From Afipia sp. OHSU_II-C1 (lineage in GTDB: Bacteria > Pseudomonadota > Alphaproteobacteria > Rhizobiales > Xanthobacteraceae), in contig NZ_APJI01000009.1 in the NCBI RefSeq assembly GCF_000497575.1, positions 1-58,677 of the forward strand: 58,677 nucleotides of DNA. Direction: 5' to 3'. The position numbers were made by a program, and so were the translations under genes. The notes beneath the pieces are model-generated. The model searched no databases. It was not told the DNA's origin and saw only the letters and a program-made list of their open reading frames with translations. Every line of letters begins with the position of its first letter. Position 1 is the stretch's first letter. Positions 18,081-28,733 of this stretch are shown piece by piece.

Positions 18081-18932
18081 ATGACCATGACACTCGATAC
18101 CCCAGCGCCGGACGTCATCGCAGAGCAGCCGGCATCGCGTCCCGCCGCCCGCCTGCGCCGTGTTGTGCGTCCTGCAATCGGCTTGCTGCTGCCGCTCGTC
18201 GTTGCCCTGGCATGGGAATTCGCCGTGCGTCTCGGCTACTCCAACGGGCGGCTGGTGCCGCCGCCGAGCCGTATCTGGCAGACGCTGATCGAACTCACTG
18301 CGAGCGGTGAATTGAGCCGGCACATCATCGCGACGTTGAGTCGCGTCGGCGCGGGTTTCGGACTCGGCATTGCGGCGGGAACAATCCTTGGCGCGATCTG
18401 CGGTTACTGGGCATTGGCGCGGCGTCTGCTCGATCCGACTTTTCAGGCCTTGCGCGCGATCCCGTCGATTGCCTGGGTGCCGCTGTTCATCCTGTGGCTA
18501 GGAATCTTTGAAACCTCCAAGGTGGCCCTGATCGCGGTCGGCGTTTTCTTTCCGATCTATCTCGGTGTGATGGGTGCCATCCTCGCCGTTGATCGTAAGA
18601 TCGTCGAGGTCGGCCGCATCTTTCGCCTCAGCGGTTTTGCAATGATCCGTCGCGTCATGCTGCCGGCGGTGCTGCCGGCCTATATTGTGTCGCTTCGCTC
18701 GGGCCTCGGTCTTGGCTGGATGTTCGTGGTTGCCGCGGAGTTCATGGGCGCGTCGGAGGGGCTCGGCTATCTGCTTACAGACGGCCAGCAACTGGGCAAG
18801 CCGGCGCAAATCGTTGCCGCCATCATCGTGTTTGCAATCCTCGGCAAGGTCACCGACTGGCTGATCCAACTGGCTGCGGCGCCGTTCCTGCGCTGGCAGG
18901 ATTCCTTTGGCGCGCATGCGGGAGGGGCCTGA
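18081..18932 (+). CDS. Sulfonate-type ABC transporter permease (SsuC-like)
   Basis: The permease has about six membrane segments and the BPD-type coupling loop (EVGRIFRLSGFAMIRRVMLPAVLPAY). The family covers SsuC, TauC and related oxyanion or sulfonate permeases. Its stop overlaps the ATPase start by one base (TGATG), so translation is coupled. It is separated from the binding-protein gene by 100 bases. Confidence 0.88.
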   Translation: MTMTLDTPAPDVIAEQPASRPAARLRRVVRPAIGLLLPLVVALAWEFAVRLGYSNGRLVPPPSRIWQTLIELTASGELSRHIIATLSRVGAGFGLGIAAGTILGAICGYWALARRLLDPTFQALRAIPSIAWVPLFILWLGIFETSKVALIAVGVFFPIYLGVMGAILAVDRKIVEVGRIFRLSGFAMIRRVMLPAVLPAYIVSLRSGLGLGWMFVVAAEFMGASEGLGYLLTDGQQLGKPAQIVAAIIVFAILGKVTDWLIQLAAAPFLRWQDSFGAHAGGA

Positions 18933-19711
18933 TGCTTGTTCTCGATCATGTCAGCAAGACCTATCCGAATGGCGTCCGTGCGCTGGAGAATTTCTCTGCG
19001 CGCATCAAGCCCGGTGAGATCGTCGCCATCATCGGCGGTTCAGGCTGCGGGAAATCCACACTGCTGCGCGCGATATCCGGGCTCGACCGGGCGACGACAG
19101 GGGCCGTCACGCTCGACGCCATCTCGATCACAGCGCCGCACGAAAAGGTCGGCATCATTTTTCAGGAACCGCGCCTGCTACCATGGCTCAGCGTCGCGGA
19201 TAATATCGGGTTTGGATTGAGCCACGCGCCTGCGCCGGAGCGAAAGCAGCGCGTTGCCCGCGCACTCGCGCGAGTCGGACTTGCCGACAAGGCCGATGCA
19301 TGGCCGCGCGAGTTGTCTGGCGGTCAGGCGCAGCGGGTTGCCATCGCGCGGGCGCTGGTGCCATCTCCGGAAGTGCTGCTGCTGGACGAACCGTTTTCGG
19401 CGCTCGACGCGTTCACGCGTGCCGACTTGCAGGATCATCTGCTCGATCTGTGGGCCGACACCAAGCCGACGCTTGTCCTTGTGACCCATGATGTCGATGA
19501 GGCGGTGATGCTGGCGGATCGCGTGATGGTGATGCGGCCGCTGCCGGGGCGGCTGTTCAAGGAGATCAGGGTGGAACTCAGCCGTCCGCGCGACAGGAAT
19601 TCGCCCGCCTTCGAGGCGGTCAAGCATCAGGTGCTGGCGTCGCTGGATCGCTCGCTCAACCGTGCCATGCGTCCCGCAGACGTTTCGCTGACGGTCGGCG
19701 AGGGGATATAA
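18932..19711 (+). CDS. Sulfonate-type ABC transporter ATP-binding protein (SsuB-like)
   Basis: Walker A (GGSGCGKSTLLRAISGL), Q-loop (IIFQEPRLLPWL), signature (LSGGQAQRVAIARAL), Walker B (VLLLDEPFSALD) and switch (LVTHDVDEAV) are all present. LLPW after the Q-loop is typical of the SsuB/TauB/NrtD group. It powers the importer with the two genes upstream. No alkanesulfonate monooxygenase (ssuD) or taurine dioxygenase gene is nearby, so the exact substrate is unproven. Confidence 0.88.
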   Translation: MLVLDHVSKTYPNGVRALENFSARIKPGEIVAIIGGSGCGKSTLLRAISGLDRATTGAVTLDAISITAPHEKVGIIFQEPRLLPWLSVADNIGFGLSHAPAPERKQRVARALARVGLADKADAWPRELSGGQAQRVAIARALVPSPEVLLLDEPFSALDAFTRADLQDHLLDLWADTKPTLVLVTHDVDEAVMLADRVMVMRPLPGRLFKEIRVELSRPRDRNSPAFEAVKHQVLASLDRSLNRAMRPADVSLTVGEGI

Positions 19712-19767
19712 GGTGGAATAAGCTGCACGCGGCGTTGTTGATGCCGATGGAAACGGAGAACGAGACA

Positions 19768-20280
19768 ATGGATTCAACCGCCCTCCGCGCCATGCAGGCG
19801 CCGATCAAGGATCGCTACAAATCCGACCCGCAGGCAGCTTTCATTACCTTGAAGGCGAAGGGATCGCTCGACAGCGAAGGTCTGTCCTGCAAGGTGGAAA
19901 CCGGCAAGGCGGCAGCCGCGATCGCAGGGCTACATCCGGCCACCGGCGGCTCCGGACTTGAACTCTGTTCGGGCGACATGCTGCTCGAAGCGCTGGTGGC
20001 TTGCGCCGGCGTGACACTGAAATCGGTTGCGACCGCGCTCGACGCACCGCTGAAGTCCGGCAACGTGACGGCCGAAGGCGATCTTGATTTTCGCGGCACG
20101 CTCGGCGTCGACAAGGAGGCGCCGGTCGGGTTTGCTGAAATTCGCCTGCGGTTCGACGTCGACACCGATGCGCCGCAGGAAAAGCTCGATCAGCTCCTGA
20201 AACTCACCGAACGTTACTGCGTGGTCTATCAGACCATCAAGAACGGCCCGAAGACCAGTGTGTCGATTAATCGGGTTTGA
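19768..20280 (+). CDS. OsmC family protein
   Basis: The product has the OsmC/Ohr fold pattern with two cysteines at the expected places, one in EALVACAGVTLKSVA and one in TERYCVVYQTIKN. OsmC-type proteins reduce organic hydroperoxides with cysteine chemistry; this subgroup (YhfA-like) is less studied. I chose ATG at 19768 because GGAG lies nine bases upstream; ATGs at 19735 and 19744 are also in frame. It follows the importer genes by 56 bases and may be co-transcribed. It is convergent with mutS with a six-base gap. Confidence 0.82.
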   Translation: MDSTALRAMQAPIKDRYKSDPQAAFITLKAKGSLDSEGLSCKVETGKAAAAIAGLHPATGGSGLELCSGDMLLEALVACAGVTLKSVATALDAPLKSGNVTAEGDLDFRGTLGVDKEAPVGFAEIRLRFDVDTDAPQEKLDQLLKLTERYCVVYQTIKNGPKTSVSINRV

Positions 20281-20286
20281 CGTTCG

Positions 20287-23019
20287 TCACTTCGGCAGCT
20301 TCGCCTTCAGTGCATAGAGCGCGTCCAGCGCCTCACGCGGCGACATCTCGTCGGGATGCAATGCGCTGAGCGCCTCGGCCACCTGATCGGCGGCGCTTGG
20401 CGGTTGAGGTTCGGCCGCTGCACGCGACGGGACTGCGAACAGCGGCAGATCGTCGGCCAGCGCACGTGCCGTGGTGCCGCGATCCTGCGCTTCGAGTTTC
20501 GCCAGCACCGATTTCGCGCGTGCGACGACTGCGGCGGGAAGACCCGCGAGCTTCGCGACCTGAATGCCGTAGGAGCGATCTGCCGAGCCGGGCAACACCT
20601 CATGCAGGAACACGACGTCGCCCTGCCATTCTTTCACGCGCACGGTGGCGTTGAACAGCCGCGGCAGGTTGGCCGAGAGCGCGGTGAGTTCATGATAATG
20701 CGTGGCGAACAGCGCGCGGCAGCGATTGCTCTCATGCAAATGTTCGATCGAGGCCCACGCGATCGAGAGACCGTCGAAGGTCGAGGTACCGCGGCCGATC
20801 TCGTCGAGGATCACCAGCGCACGCTCGCCGGCCTGATTGAGGATCGCGGCTGTCTCCACCATCTCGACCATGAAGGTCGAACGGCCGCGTGCAAGATCGT
20901 CCGCCGCGCCGACGCGCGAGAACAGCCGGTCGACGATACCGATATGCGCAAGTTTTGCGGGCACGAAACTGCCGATCTGCGCCATCAGCGCAATCAGCGC
21001 ATTCTGCCGCAGGAAGGTCGACTTGCCGGCCATGTTCGGTCCGGTCAGCAGCCAGATCTGTCCCGACGCCTGCGACGGTCCGGGTGACAGGTCACAGGCG
21101 TTGGCGATGAAAGGCTGGCCATCGCGCTTCAGCGCCTGTTCGACCACAGGGTGGCGGCCGCCTTCGATGGAAAATTTTAAAGAATTATCGACCACGGGCC
21201 GCACGTAATTCTCGTCAATCGCAAGCTTCGCGAGCGCGGAGGTCACATCAAGCAGCGCGAACGCATGTGCTGCGGCGCGCAGGTCGTCACCGGCCGCAAC
21301 CGCCATCGCGCACAGCTTGTCGAATATCTCGAGTTCAAGCCCGAGGGCGCGGTCGCCGGCATTGGCGATCTTGGCCTCGACTTCGCCCAGTTCGGTTGTG
21401 GTGAAACGCACCTGTCCGGCGAGGGTCTGACGATGGATGAAGGTCGCGTTGAGCGGCGCAGCCATCAGCTTGTCGCCGTGCTGCGCGGTGACCTCGACGA
21501 AGTAGCCAAGCACATTGTTATGCCGGATCTTCAGGCCCTTGATACCGGTGTCGTCGGCGTAGCGCGCCTGCATCGCGGCCACTACCAGTCGCGAGGCATC
21601 ACGCAGGTTACGCGTTTCATCGAGCGCAGGTTCATAGCCTGCGCGGACGAAGCCGCCATCGCGTTTGAACAGCGGCAGTTCGTCGGCGAGGCCGCGTCCG
21701 AATTCCCGCGCAAGATCGCGTGAGGGGCGGCGCAGCGCATCGACGGCAAGCGTGATGTCGCGTGGAAGTTTTTCGATCCGCACCAGCCGCTCGACGGCCT
21801 TGTCGGCGGCCAGAATTCCGTCGCGCAGCGCCGCGAGATCGCGGGGGCCACCGCGGCCGACGGACAACCGCGCCAGTGCGCGCGAAATGTCCGGCGCCGC
21901 GCGCAGGATGCCGCGCAGATCGTCGCGTGCCGCACTGTCGCTTGCGAACAGGGCCGCGGCGTCGAGCCGATGCGAGATGGTTGCGCTGTCCGTCAGCGGC
22001 GCGGAGAGGCGTTGTGCCAGCAGCCGCGAGCCGGCTGCGGTCACCGTGCAGTCGATGGCATCTAACAGCGACCCGCGCCGCTCGCCTGCCAGCGTCCGTG
22101 TCAGCTCGAGGTTGGCGCGGGTGGCGGGATCGATCGCCATGGTTGTGCCGGCGGCCTCGCGCGCCGGTGGCGACAGCGGCAGGTGCTGGCCGACCTGCGT
22201 ACGGTCCACATATGTCACCGCCGCTGCGGCGGCAGTCGCCTCTAGACGCGACATCGCGCCGAAGCCGTCCATGGTCGCGACGGCGAAATAGTCGCACAGC
22301 CGCCGCTCGGCGGTGGCGGCGTCGAACACATCGCGCGTCACCGGGGTAACGGCGGCCAGCGTGCGAAACAGCGCAGACAATTCCGGATCGGAGTACAGCG
22401 CGTCGGTGACGATCACTTCATTGGGATTGATTCGCGCCAGCGTCGCGCTGAGTTCGCTCGCGCTGCATTCGGTGACGCTGAACTCTGCTGTCGAAATATC
22501 GATCCACGCCAGTCCGATGCGGTCGCCGGCGGATGACGAGGCGCGAGCGCGGGCGATGGCGAGCAGGTAGTTGTTGGACTTGGCGTCGAGCAGATTGTCT
22601 TCGGTCAGGGTGCCCGGCGTCACCAGCCGCACCACGTCGCGCCGGACCACACTCTTGTTGCCGCGCTTCTTGGCTTCGGCGGGATTCTCTGTCTGCTCGC
22701 AAACTGCGACGCGATGACCCAGCGCAATCAGCCTGTGCAGGTAGTCGTCGGAGCGCTCCACCGGCACGCCGCACATCGGGATGTCTTCGCCCATGTGTTT
22801 GCCGCGCTTGGTCAGCGTGATGCCGAGCGCGCGCGAGGCGGTCTCGGCGTCTTCGAAGAACAGTTCATAGAAATCGCCCATCCGGTAGAACAGCAGCAGG
22901 CCCGGATTGGCGGCCTTTATTTCAAGGTACTGTTCCATCATCGGCGTCACGCGTCCGGCGGCCTCCGGGGAGGCAGTTTCGGCGTTCAGCGGTGCGGGGG
23001 GCGTGGAATGGATGGTCAT
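20287..23019 (-). CDS. mutS: DNA mismatch repair protein MutS
   Basis: The N-terminal mismatch-binding domain contains [17 protein letters not shown], with the Phe-x-Glu-type contact region. The C-terminal ATPase has Walker A ([10 protein letters not shown]) and Walker B/signature [12 protein letters not shown]. Length about 910 residues is normal. The start [10 protein letters not shown] at 23019 removes 32 upstream in-frame residues that do not look like MutS. It recognises mismatches and recruits MutL. The gene stands alone between convergent OsmC and divergent thiolase genes. Confidence 0.94.
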   Translation of the reverse strand: MTIHSTPPAPLNAETASPEAAGRVTPMMEQYLEIKAANPGLLLFYRMGDFYELFFEDAETASRALGITLTKRGKHMGEDIPMCGVPVERSDDYLHRLIALGHRVAVCEQTENPAEAKKRGNKSVVRRDVVRLVTPGTLTEDNLLDAKSNNYLLAIARARASSSAGDRIGLAWIDISTAEFSVTECSASELSATLARINPNEVIVTDALYSDPELSALFRTLAAVTPVTRDVFDAATAERRLCDYFAVATMDGFGAMSRLEATAAAAAVTYVDRTQVGQHLPLSPPAREAAGTTMAIDPATRANLELTRTLAGERRGSLLDAIDCTVTAAGSRLLAQRLSAPLTDSATISHRLDAAALFASDSAARDDLRGILRAAPDISRALARLSVGRGGPRDLAALRDGILAADKAVERLVRIEKLPRDITLAVDALRRPSRDLAREFGRGLADELPLFKRDGGFVRAGYEPALDETRNLRDASRLVVAAMQARYADDTGIKGLKIRHNNVLGYFVEVTAQHGDKLMAAPLNATFIHRQTLAGQVRFTTTELGEVEAKIANAGDRALGLELEIFDKLCAMAVAAGDDLRAAAHAFALLDVTSALAKLAIDENYVRPVVDNSLKFSIEGGRHPVVEQALKRDGQPFIANACDLSPGPSQASGQIWLLTGPNMAGKSTFLRQNALIALMAQIGSFVPAKLAHIGIVDRLFSRVGAADDLARGRSTFMVEMVETAAILNQAGERALVILDEIGRGTSTFDGLSIAWASIEHLHESNRCRALFATHYHELTALSANLPRLFNATVRVKEWQGDVVFLHEVLPGSADRSYGIQVAKLAGLPAAVVARAKSVLAKLEAQDRGTTARALADDLPLFAVPSRAAAEPQPPSAADQVAEALSALHPDEMSPREALDALYALKAKLPK

Positions 23020-23217
23020 GGAGCGAACACTAGCAAAGTTCTTTCGCATGGTGGAATTGCACGGGACGTTTTCCACGCCTTGAGACGGCCGGTGCATGGC
23101 CGCTCTGCCGGGCAATCAGGCTGTTCCGGGCATCGATCATTTGACGCCCCGCGCCGTGCTTCCTAAAACTCGCGGCAGCCGAGGACTTTGTCCGGACCAA
23201 CTTCAGGGAGAACGACC

Positions 23218-24423
23218 ATGCGTGATGTTTACATCTGTGATGCGGTGCGGACGCCAATCGGCCGGTTCGGCGGATCGCTGGCCAAGGTGCGTGCGGACGA
23301 TCTGGCCGCGGCGCCCATCAAGGCGCTGATGGAGCGCAATCCCAAGGCCGACTGGGGTGCACTGGATGAAGTCTCCTATGGCTGTGCCAATCAGGCCGGC
23401 GAAGACAACCGGAACGTCGCCCGCATGGCGCTGTTGCTGGCCGGATTGCCGGAGACAGTGCCCGGCATGACCGTCAACCGGCTCTGCGCGTCGGGTCTCG
23501 ATGCGGTTGGCGGTATCGCGCGGGCGATCCGCGCAGGGGAGATCGATTTCGCCATCGCCGGCGGTGTCGAATCCATGACGCGTGCGCCGTTTGTCACCGG
23601 CAAGGCCAACGAGGCTTATCAGCGCGCGGTCGAGACCTACGACACCACCATTGGCTGGCGGTTCGTGAATCCGCTGATGAAGAAGATGTACGGCGTCGAT
23701 TCCATGCCGGAAACCGGCGAGAACGTGGCGACCGATTACCAGATCTCGCGGGCCGATCAGGACGCTTTCGCGATCCGCTCGCAGCAGCGCGCGGGCAAGG
23801 CGATTGCTGCCGGCTACTTCGCGGAAGAAATCACGCCCATCACGATTCCCGGCAAGGCCGGTCCGACCACGGTGGACAAGGACGAACATCCGCGTCCCGA
23901 AACCACACTTGAGCAGCTTGCCAAGCTGAAACCTGTCACGCGCCCCGACGGCACGGTGACGGCCGGAAACGCCTCGGGCGTCAATGACGGTGCGGCCGCG
24001 CTGATACTCGCCTCGGAAGAAGCCGTGAAGAAGCACGGCCTGACGCCGCGCGCAAAGCTCCTCGGTCATGCGTCGGCCGGTGTCGCACCGCGTGTGATGG
24101 GCATGGGCCCCGTGCCGGCGGTGCGCAAGCTGCTCGAGAAGCTTGGACTCAAGATCGGTGACATCGATTTGATCGAACTCAACGAAGCGTTCGCGTCGCA
24201 GGGCATCGCCGTGCTGCGCCAGCTTGGCGTCAAGGAAGATGCTGACTTCGTGAACCCGCATGGCGGCGCGATTGCGCTCGGTCATCCGCTCGGCATGAGC
24301 GGTGCGCGCCTGGTGCTGACGGCGGTGCATGGTCTCGAAAAGCGCGGCGGCAAGTACGCGCTGGCCACCATGTGTGTCGGCGTCGGGCAGGGCGCCGCGG
24401 CGGCCATCGAAAAACTGAACTGA
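23218..24423 (+). CDS. pcaF: Beta-ketoadipyl-CoA-type thiolase (acetyl-CoA acyltransferase)
   Basis: A 401-residue thiolase with the acyl-enzyme cysteine in [13 protein letters not shown], the histidine in [16 protein letters not shown] and the second cysteine in CVGVGQGAA. The start [19 protein letters not shown] and its length fit the 3-oxoadipyl-CoA thiolase (PcaF) subgroup better than PhaA, which occurs separately at 37.5 kb. No other aromatic-degradation gene is present, so the physiological substrate is inferred. AGGGAG precedes the ATG. A strong terminator follows. Confidence 0.8.
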   Translation: MRDVYICDAVRTPIGRFGGSLAKVRADDLAAAPIKALMERNPKADWGALDEVSYGCANQAGEDNRNVARMALLLAGLPETVPGMTVNRLCASGLDAVGGIARAIRAGEIDFAIAGGVESMTRAPFVTGKANEAYQRAVETYDTTIGWRFVNPLMKKMYGVDSMPETGENVATDYQISRADQDAFAIRSQQRAGKAIAAGYFAEEITPITIPGKAGPTTVDKDEHPRPETTLEQLAKLKPVTRPDGTVTAGNASGVNDGAAALILASEEAVKKHGLTPRAKLLGHASAGVAPRVMGMGPVPAVRKLLEKLGLKIGDIDLIELNEAFASQGIAVLRQLGVKEDADFVNPHGGAIALGHPLGMSGARLVLTAVHGLEKRGGKYALATMCVGVGQGAAAAIEKLN

Positions 24424-24439
24424 TCGTTCCGGATCTGAT

Positions 24440-24475
24440 GCAAACGGGGAGCCGTCGGCTCCCCGTTTTGCTTTT
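24440..24475 (+). terminator. Intrinsic terminator after the thiolase gene
   Basis: An ACGGGGAGCC arm pairs with GGCTCCCCGT around GTC, extended by AA/TT and GC pairs and followed by TTTTGCTTTT. It is a textbook GC stem with T tract just after the thiolase stop. Confidence 0.88.
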
Positions 24476-24488
24476 GTGCGGAGCCTGA

Positions 24489-24584
24489 CTAACCCAGCTC
24501 CCCCGTATGATCGCTCGCCTGCGATTGCTGATGCAGCGCCGCCTCCCTCGATCCGATCAGCGTGCGGGCCTCGACATACTTCAT
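24489..24584 (-). CDS. Possible 31-residue microprotein after the patatin gene
   Basis: An ATG five bases after the patatin stop opens a 31-codon frame (begins MKYVEARTLIG, ends SDHTGELG) with G/C-rich third positions like real genes here. There is no clear ribosome site except re-initiation after patatin. It could be a coupled microprotein, a relic of a longer downstream gene, or chance. I do not recognise it. Confidence 0.22.
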   Translation of the reverse strand: MKYVEARTLIGSREAALHQQSQASDHTGELG

Positions 24585-24589
24585 CGCGG

Positions 24590-25696
24590 TTACGCCCATT
24601 CCACGCCGGATTCGGCGGCGAGATCGATCGTGCTCCGGCGGCCGATATCGTCGAAATGATTGTCGAGAAACTTCTTGGCGGCGCGCATGCCCGCGCGGTG
24701 CAGCAATTCAAAGAAATCGTAGTCGGTTTTCATCTTGCTGGAGGCGGCGAGGCGCGTGCCGAGACCGCCAAGATCGATGCGATGGATGTTGAGCCGGCGG
24801 TACTGATCCTTGCCCGTGCCCCGCGGCAACCGGCCGTCGTCGATCAGCTGGTTGACGAAATCCATCGTGCGCAATTCGGAGATCAGCGCCGAGTTGAAGG
24901 TGATTTCGTTCAGCCGGTTGATGATCTCACCGGATGTCTTTGGCGTGGTGTCGCGCGACACCGGATTGATCTGCACCACCAGCACGTCTTCGGCGTCGGT
25001 TGCCTGCAGGAACGGAAAGATAGCGGGATTGCCCATGTAGCCGCCATCCCAATACGGCACGCCGTCGATCTCGACCGCGCGAAACATGAAAGGCAGTGCT
25101 GCGGACGCCATCACCACGTCGGCGGTGATTTTCTCGTTTGCGAAAATGCGCAGCCGGCCGGTGTGAACGTTGGTGGCGGAGATGTAGAGCGCAAGGTCGG
25201 TGTTGGCGCGCAGCGCATCGAAATCGACGAAGCGTTCAATCAGCTGGCTGAGCGGATTGATGTTGAGGGGATTCAGCTCGTAGGGCGAGAAGTAGCGTGC
25301 CATCGCCTCGAACCAGTTCTGCATCGGTGTGGCTGCGAACGGCATCAATGAAAACATCCGGTCGGTCATCGCGCGCTGGACCGGGGGAAGATCGCCGCCG
25401 GTGCTGGTCGCGCGCCAGAATTCGGCGAGGCGCTTGCGCGCTTCTTCAGGGCCGCCTCGGGTGAGGCCGTCCGCGACCATCACTGCATTCAGGGCGCCCG
25501 CCGACGCACCGGAGATGCCGGTGATTTCCAGCCGTCCGTCGGCGAGAAACTGATCCAGCACCCCCCAGGTGAAGGCACCGTGCGATCCCCCGCCCTGAAG
25601 CGCCAGATTGATTTTCTTGGCGGCGCTTGCCTTGCGCACGCCGGAAAAGTTCCAGGGCGTCAGATTGTCGAGATAGGTCTTGAGAGTGGTCGCCAT
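24590..25696 (-). CDS. Patatin-like phospholipase
   Basis: The patatin domain has the oxyanion loop GGGSHGAF (residues 35-42), the nucleophile elbow GASAG (63-67, Ser65) and the catalytic Asp217 in DGGYMGN, which together form the Ser-Asp dyad. Substrates of bacterial patatins are phospholipids or other lipid esters. In this group such genes often occur near PHB genes, but here the neighbours are a thiolase and a Zur-like regulator. The gene is divergent from the regulator. Confidence 0.88.
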   Translation of the reverse strand: MATTLKTYLDNLTPWNFSGVRKASAAKKINLALQGGGSHGAFTWGVLDQFLADGRLEITGISGASAGALNAVMVADGLTRGGPEEARKRLAEFWRATSTGGDLPPVQRAMTDRMFSLMPFAATPMQNWFEAMARYFSPYELNPLNINPLSQLIERFVDFDALRANTDLALYISATNVHTGRLRIFANEKITADVVMASAALPFMFRAVEIDGVPYWDGGYMGNPAIFPFLQATDAEDVLVVQINPVSRDTTPKTSGEIINRLNEITFNSALISELRTMDFVNQLIDDGRLPRGTGKDQYRRLNIHRIDLGGLGTRLAASSKMKTDYDFFELLHRAGMRAAKKFLDNHFDDIGRRSTIDLAAESGVEWA

Positions 25697-25884
25697 GAGC
25701 TCTTTCTCTCTGAAATGGTTCAGTTATTGGGTTCCCTGGAGACCCGCGGAGTTCCTTTGTATGCCGATGATTTGGGGCTTTTATGATGCAATGCAATAAA
25801 AATGATGCGCTGCAAAATCTTGTGTCAACTTATGCCGCTGAAATTATGAGCGGAATCACCCTAACCGCACTACATATTGGGCGA
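25697..25884. promoter_or_regulatory. Divergent promoter region, patatin and zur-like genes
   Basis: The stretch is AT-richer than its flanks. Rightward, TTGTGT (25820-25825) and ATTATG 17 bases later could be a promoter. Leftward, a consensus TTGACA -35 is read on the minus strand at 25828-25823 with a weak -10. The two overlap, so expression of the two genes may compete. No recognisable Zur box was found by eye. Confidence 0.3.
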
Positions 25885-26376
25885 ATGAAACACGCGAAGC
25901 CGGTTTTTCCTGACCCAAACCATGACCACGGCCGTTGCGCCGAGGATGCGTTCTCGCATGCCGAAAAGGTTTGCACGGGACGCGGCCAGAAGTTCACGCC
26001 GATCCGGCGGCAGGTTTTGGGCGCGTTGCTATCGAGCCATCGGCCGCTCGGTGCATATGAAGTGATCGATGAACTCGCCAAGACCATGCCGCGCCCGGCG
26101 CCGATCACGGTCTATCGCGCACTGGATTTTCTGATGGAGAACGGTCTCGTTCACCGCATCGAAAGCCGCAACGCGTTTCTGGCCTGCGCGCACAATCACG
26201 ACGAGACGGCGGTGGTGGCGTTCCTGATCTGCGAGACATGCGGATCGGTCGGCGAGATTCCGGCCGCGCCGCTTGCACAAAGTTTCAACGAAGCTGCGCG
26301 CGGTACGGGCTTCGCACCAAAATTATCGGTGGTGGAAATCACCGGCACCTGCGCACATTGTCAACGGACTGCATAA
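25885..26376 (+). CDS. Fur family metalloregulator, Zur-like
   Basis: A winged-helix domain (FTPIRRQVLGALLSSHRPLGAYEVIDEL, ITVYRALDFLMENGLVHRIES) leads to a metal domain with ACAHNHDE, a CETC pair and a C-terminal CAHC pair. The two CxxC motifs form the structural zinc site; the overall sequence fits zinc-sensing Zur more than Fur or Irr. The start at 25885 (MKHAKPVFPD) gives a normal 163-residue length; earlier in-frame codons add unlikely sequence. No zinc importer gene is adjacent, which is unusual for zur. Confidence 0.8.
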   Translation: MKHAKPVFPDPNHDHGRCAEDAFSHAEKVCTGRGQKFTPIRRQVLGALLSSHRPLGAYEVIDELAKTMPRPAPITVYRALDFLMENGLVHRIESRNAFLACAHNHDETAVVAFLICETCGSVGEIPAAPLAQSFNEAARGTGFAPKLSVVEITGTCAHCQRTA

Positions 26377-26414
26377 ATCAGAACAACACGGCGGTAAGCC
26401 GGACACGGGGTGCC

Positions 26415-27368
26415 ATGCCATCAGACAATTTGAAGGTTGTGCCAGCGGGGCGTCCGTTGAACGCGACGGCTATCGCCCTGATGGTGATGTTGTGCCTGAG
26501 CTGGGGCTTCAATCAGATCACGGTCAAGCTTGCGCTGCCGGATATCCCGCCGCTGTTGCAGGCCACGATCCGTTCCGCAGGCGGCCTGATCATCATTCTC
26601 ATGGTGGCATGGTTTCGCGGCGTGCCGCTGTTCCGCCGTGATGGCACTCTCAAGGCGGGCGTGCTTGCCGGAATTTTCTTTGGCGTCGAGTTCATCCTGA
26701 TCTATCGGGGGCTGGTCTACACCACGGCTTCCCGCGCGGTGGTGTTTCTCTACATCGCGCCGTTCGTCGTTGCGCTCGGATCGAAACGCTACCTCGGCGA
26801 ATCCTTGAGCAGGCTGCAATGGGGCGGTCTTGCACTTTCCTTTGTGGGCGTGGCGCTGGCCATCGGGGTGCCGCAGCCGTCGGTGGATGCCAAGGTGATT
26901 ATGGGAGACCTGCTGGTGATGGGCGGCGGCATTCTCTGGGCCGTCACCACGCTGGTCGTGAAGGCGACGCCGCTGTTGCACGCTCCCGCCGAAAAGACCC
27001 TGGCCTATCAGGTGGCAATCTCGGTCCCGATTCTGGCGCTCGGGGCAGCGATCTCGGGAGAGAGCATCAGCCACATGCCGGGGCCGCTGGCCCTGGGATT
27101 GATGGCCTATCAAACGATCTGGATCGTTGGGATCACATTCCTGATCTGGGTCTCTCTGGTCAAAACCTATTCGGCGAGCAAACTGTCGTCATTTACCTTT
27201 ATGACGCCTTTGTTTGGGGTCATTGGGGGCTATTTCGTGATGCACGACACCCTGACATTGGCGTTTGCGGGGGCTGCCCTTCTGGTCATGGCGGGCCTAT
27301 ATCTGGTAAACCGCCCCGGCGAACCGGCGGGGAACCCCCTGCTTCCGGCCACCGAAAACGACACCTGA
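26415..27368 (+). CDS. DMT superfamily permease (EamA, 10 membrane segments)
   Basis: Two EamA repeats give ten hydrophobic segments; LCLSWGFNQITVKLAL and YTTASRAVVFLYIAPFVVALG mark the first repeat. The family exports amino acids, metabolites or drugs; the substrate is unknown. The gene starts 38 bases after the zur-like stop and ends 18 bases before ispG, so the three could share a transcript. Zinc regulation is possible but only inferred from position. Confidence 0.84.
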   Translation: MPSDNLKVVPAGRPLNATAIALMVMLCLSWGFNQITVKLALPDIPPLLQATIRSAGGLIIILMVAWFRGVPLFRRDGTLKAGVLAGIFFGVEFILIYRGLVYTTASRAVVFLYIAPFVVALGSKRYLGESLSRLQWGGLALSFVGVALAIGVPQPSVDAKVIMGDLLVMGGGILWAVTTLVVKATPLLHAPAEKTLAYQVAISVPILALGAAISGESISHMPGPLALGLMAYQTIWIVGITFLIWVSLVKTYSASKLSSFTFMTPLFGVIGGYFVMHDTLTLAFAGAALLVMAGLYLVNRPGEPAGNPLLPATENDT

Positions 27369-27386
27369 GCGCAAAGAGATTTTCAC

Positions 27387-28676
<1,290 letters not shown>

Positions 28677-28703
28677 TTTTAGCGCGCATCGCGCGACGCA
28701 TGG

Positions 28704-28733
28704 CGGCCCGCTGTTACAGCGGGCCGTTTTTTT
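28704..28733 (+). terminator. Intrinsic terminator of ispG
   Basis: CGGCCCGCTG (28704-28713) pairs perfectly with CAGCGGGCCG (28717-28726) around TTA, followed by seven T. On the other strand the same bases encode the last residues of the convergent antiporter gene. Confidence 0.9.

Noticed and set aside
16892..18118. Minus-strand frame of about 400 codons opposite the binding-protein gene
   Set aside because: The plus strand has a signal peptide and a complete binding-protein pattern; the opposite frame has neither.
23203..24711. Open frame of about 500 codons on the minus strand opposite the thiolase gene
   Set aside because: It is fully antisense to a clear thiolase and shows no domain; long shadow frames are expected in G+C-rich DNA.
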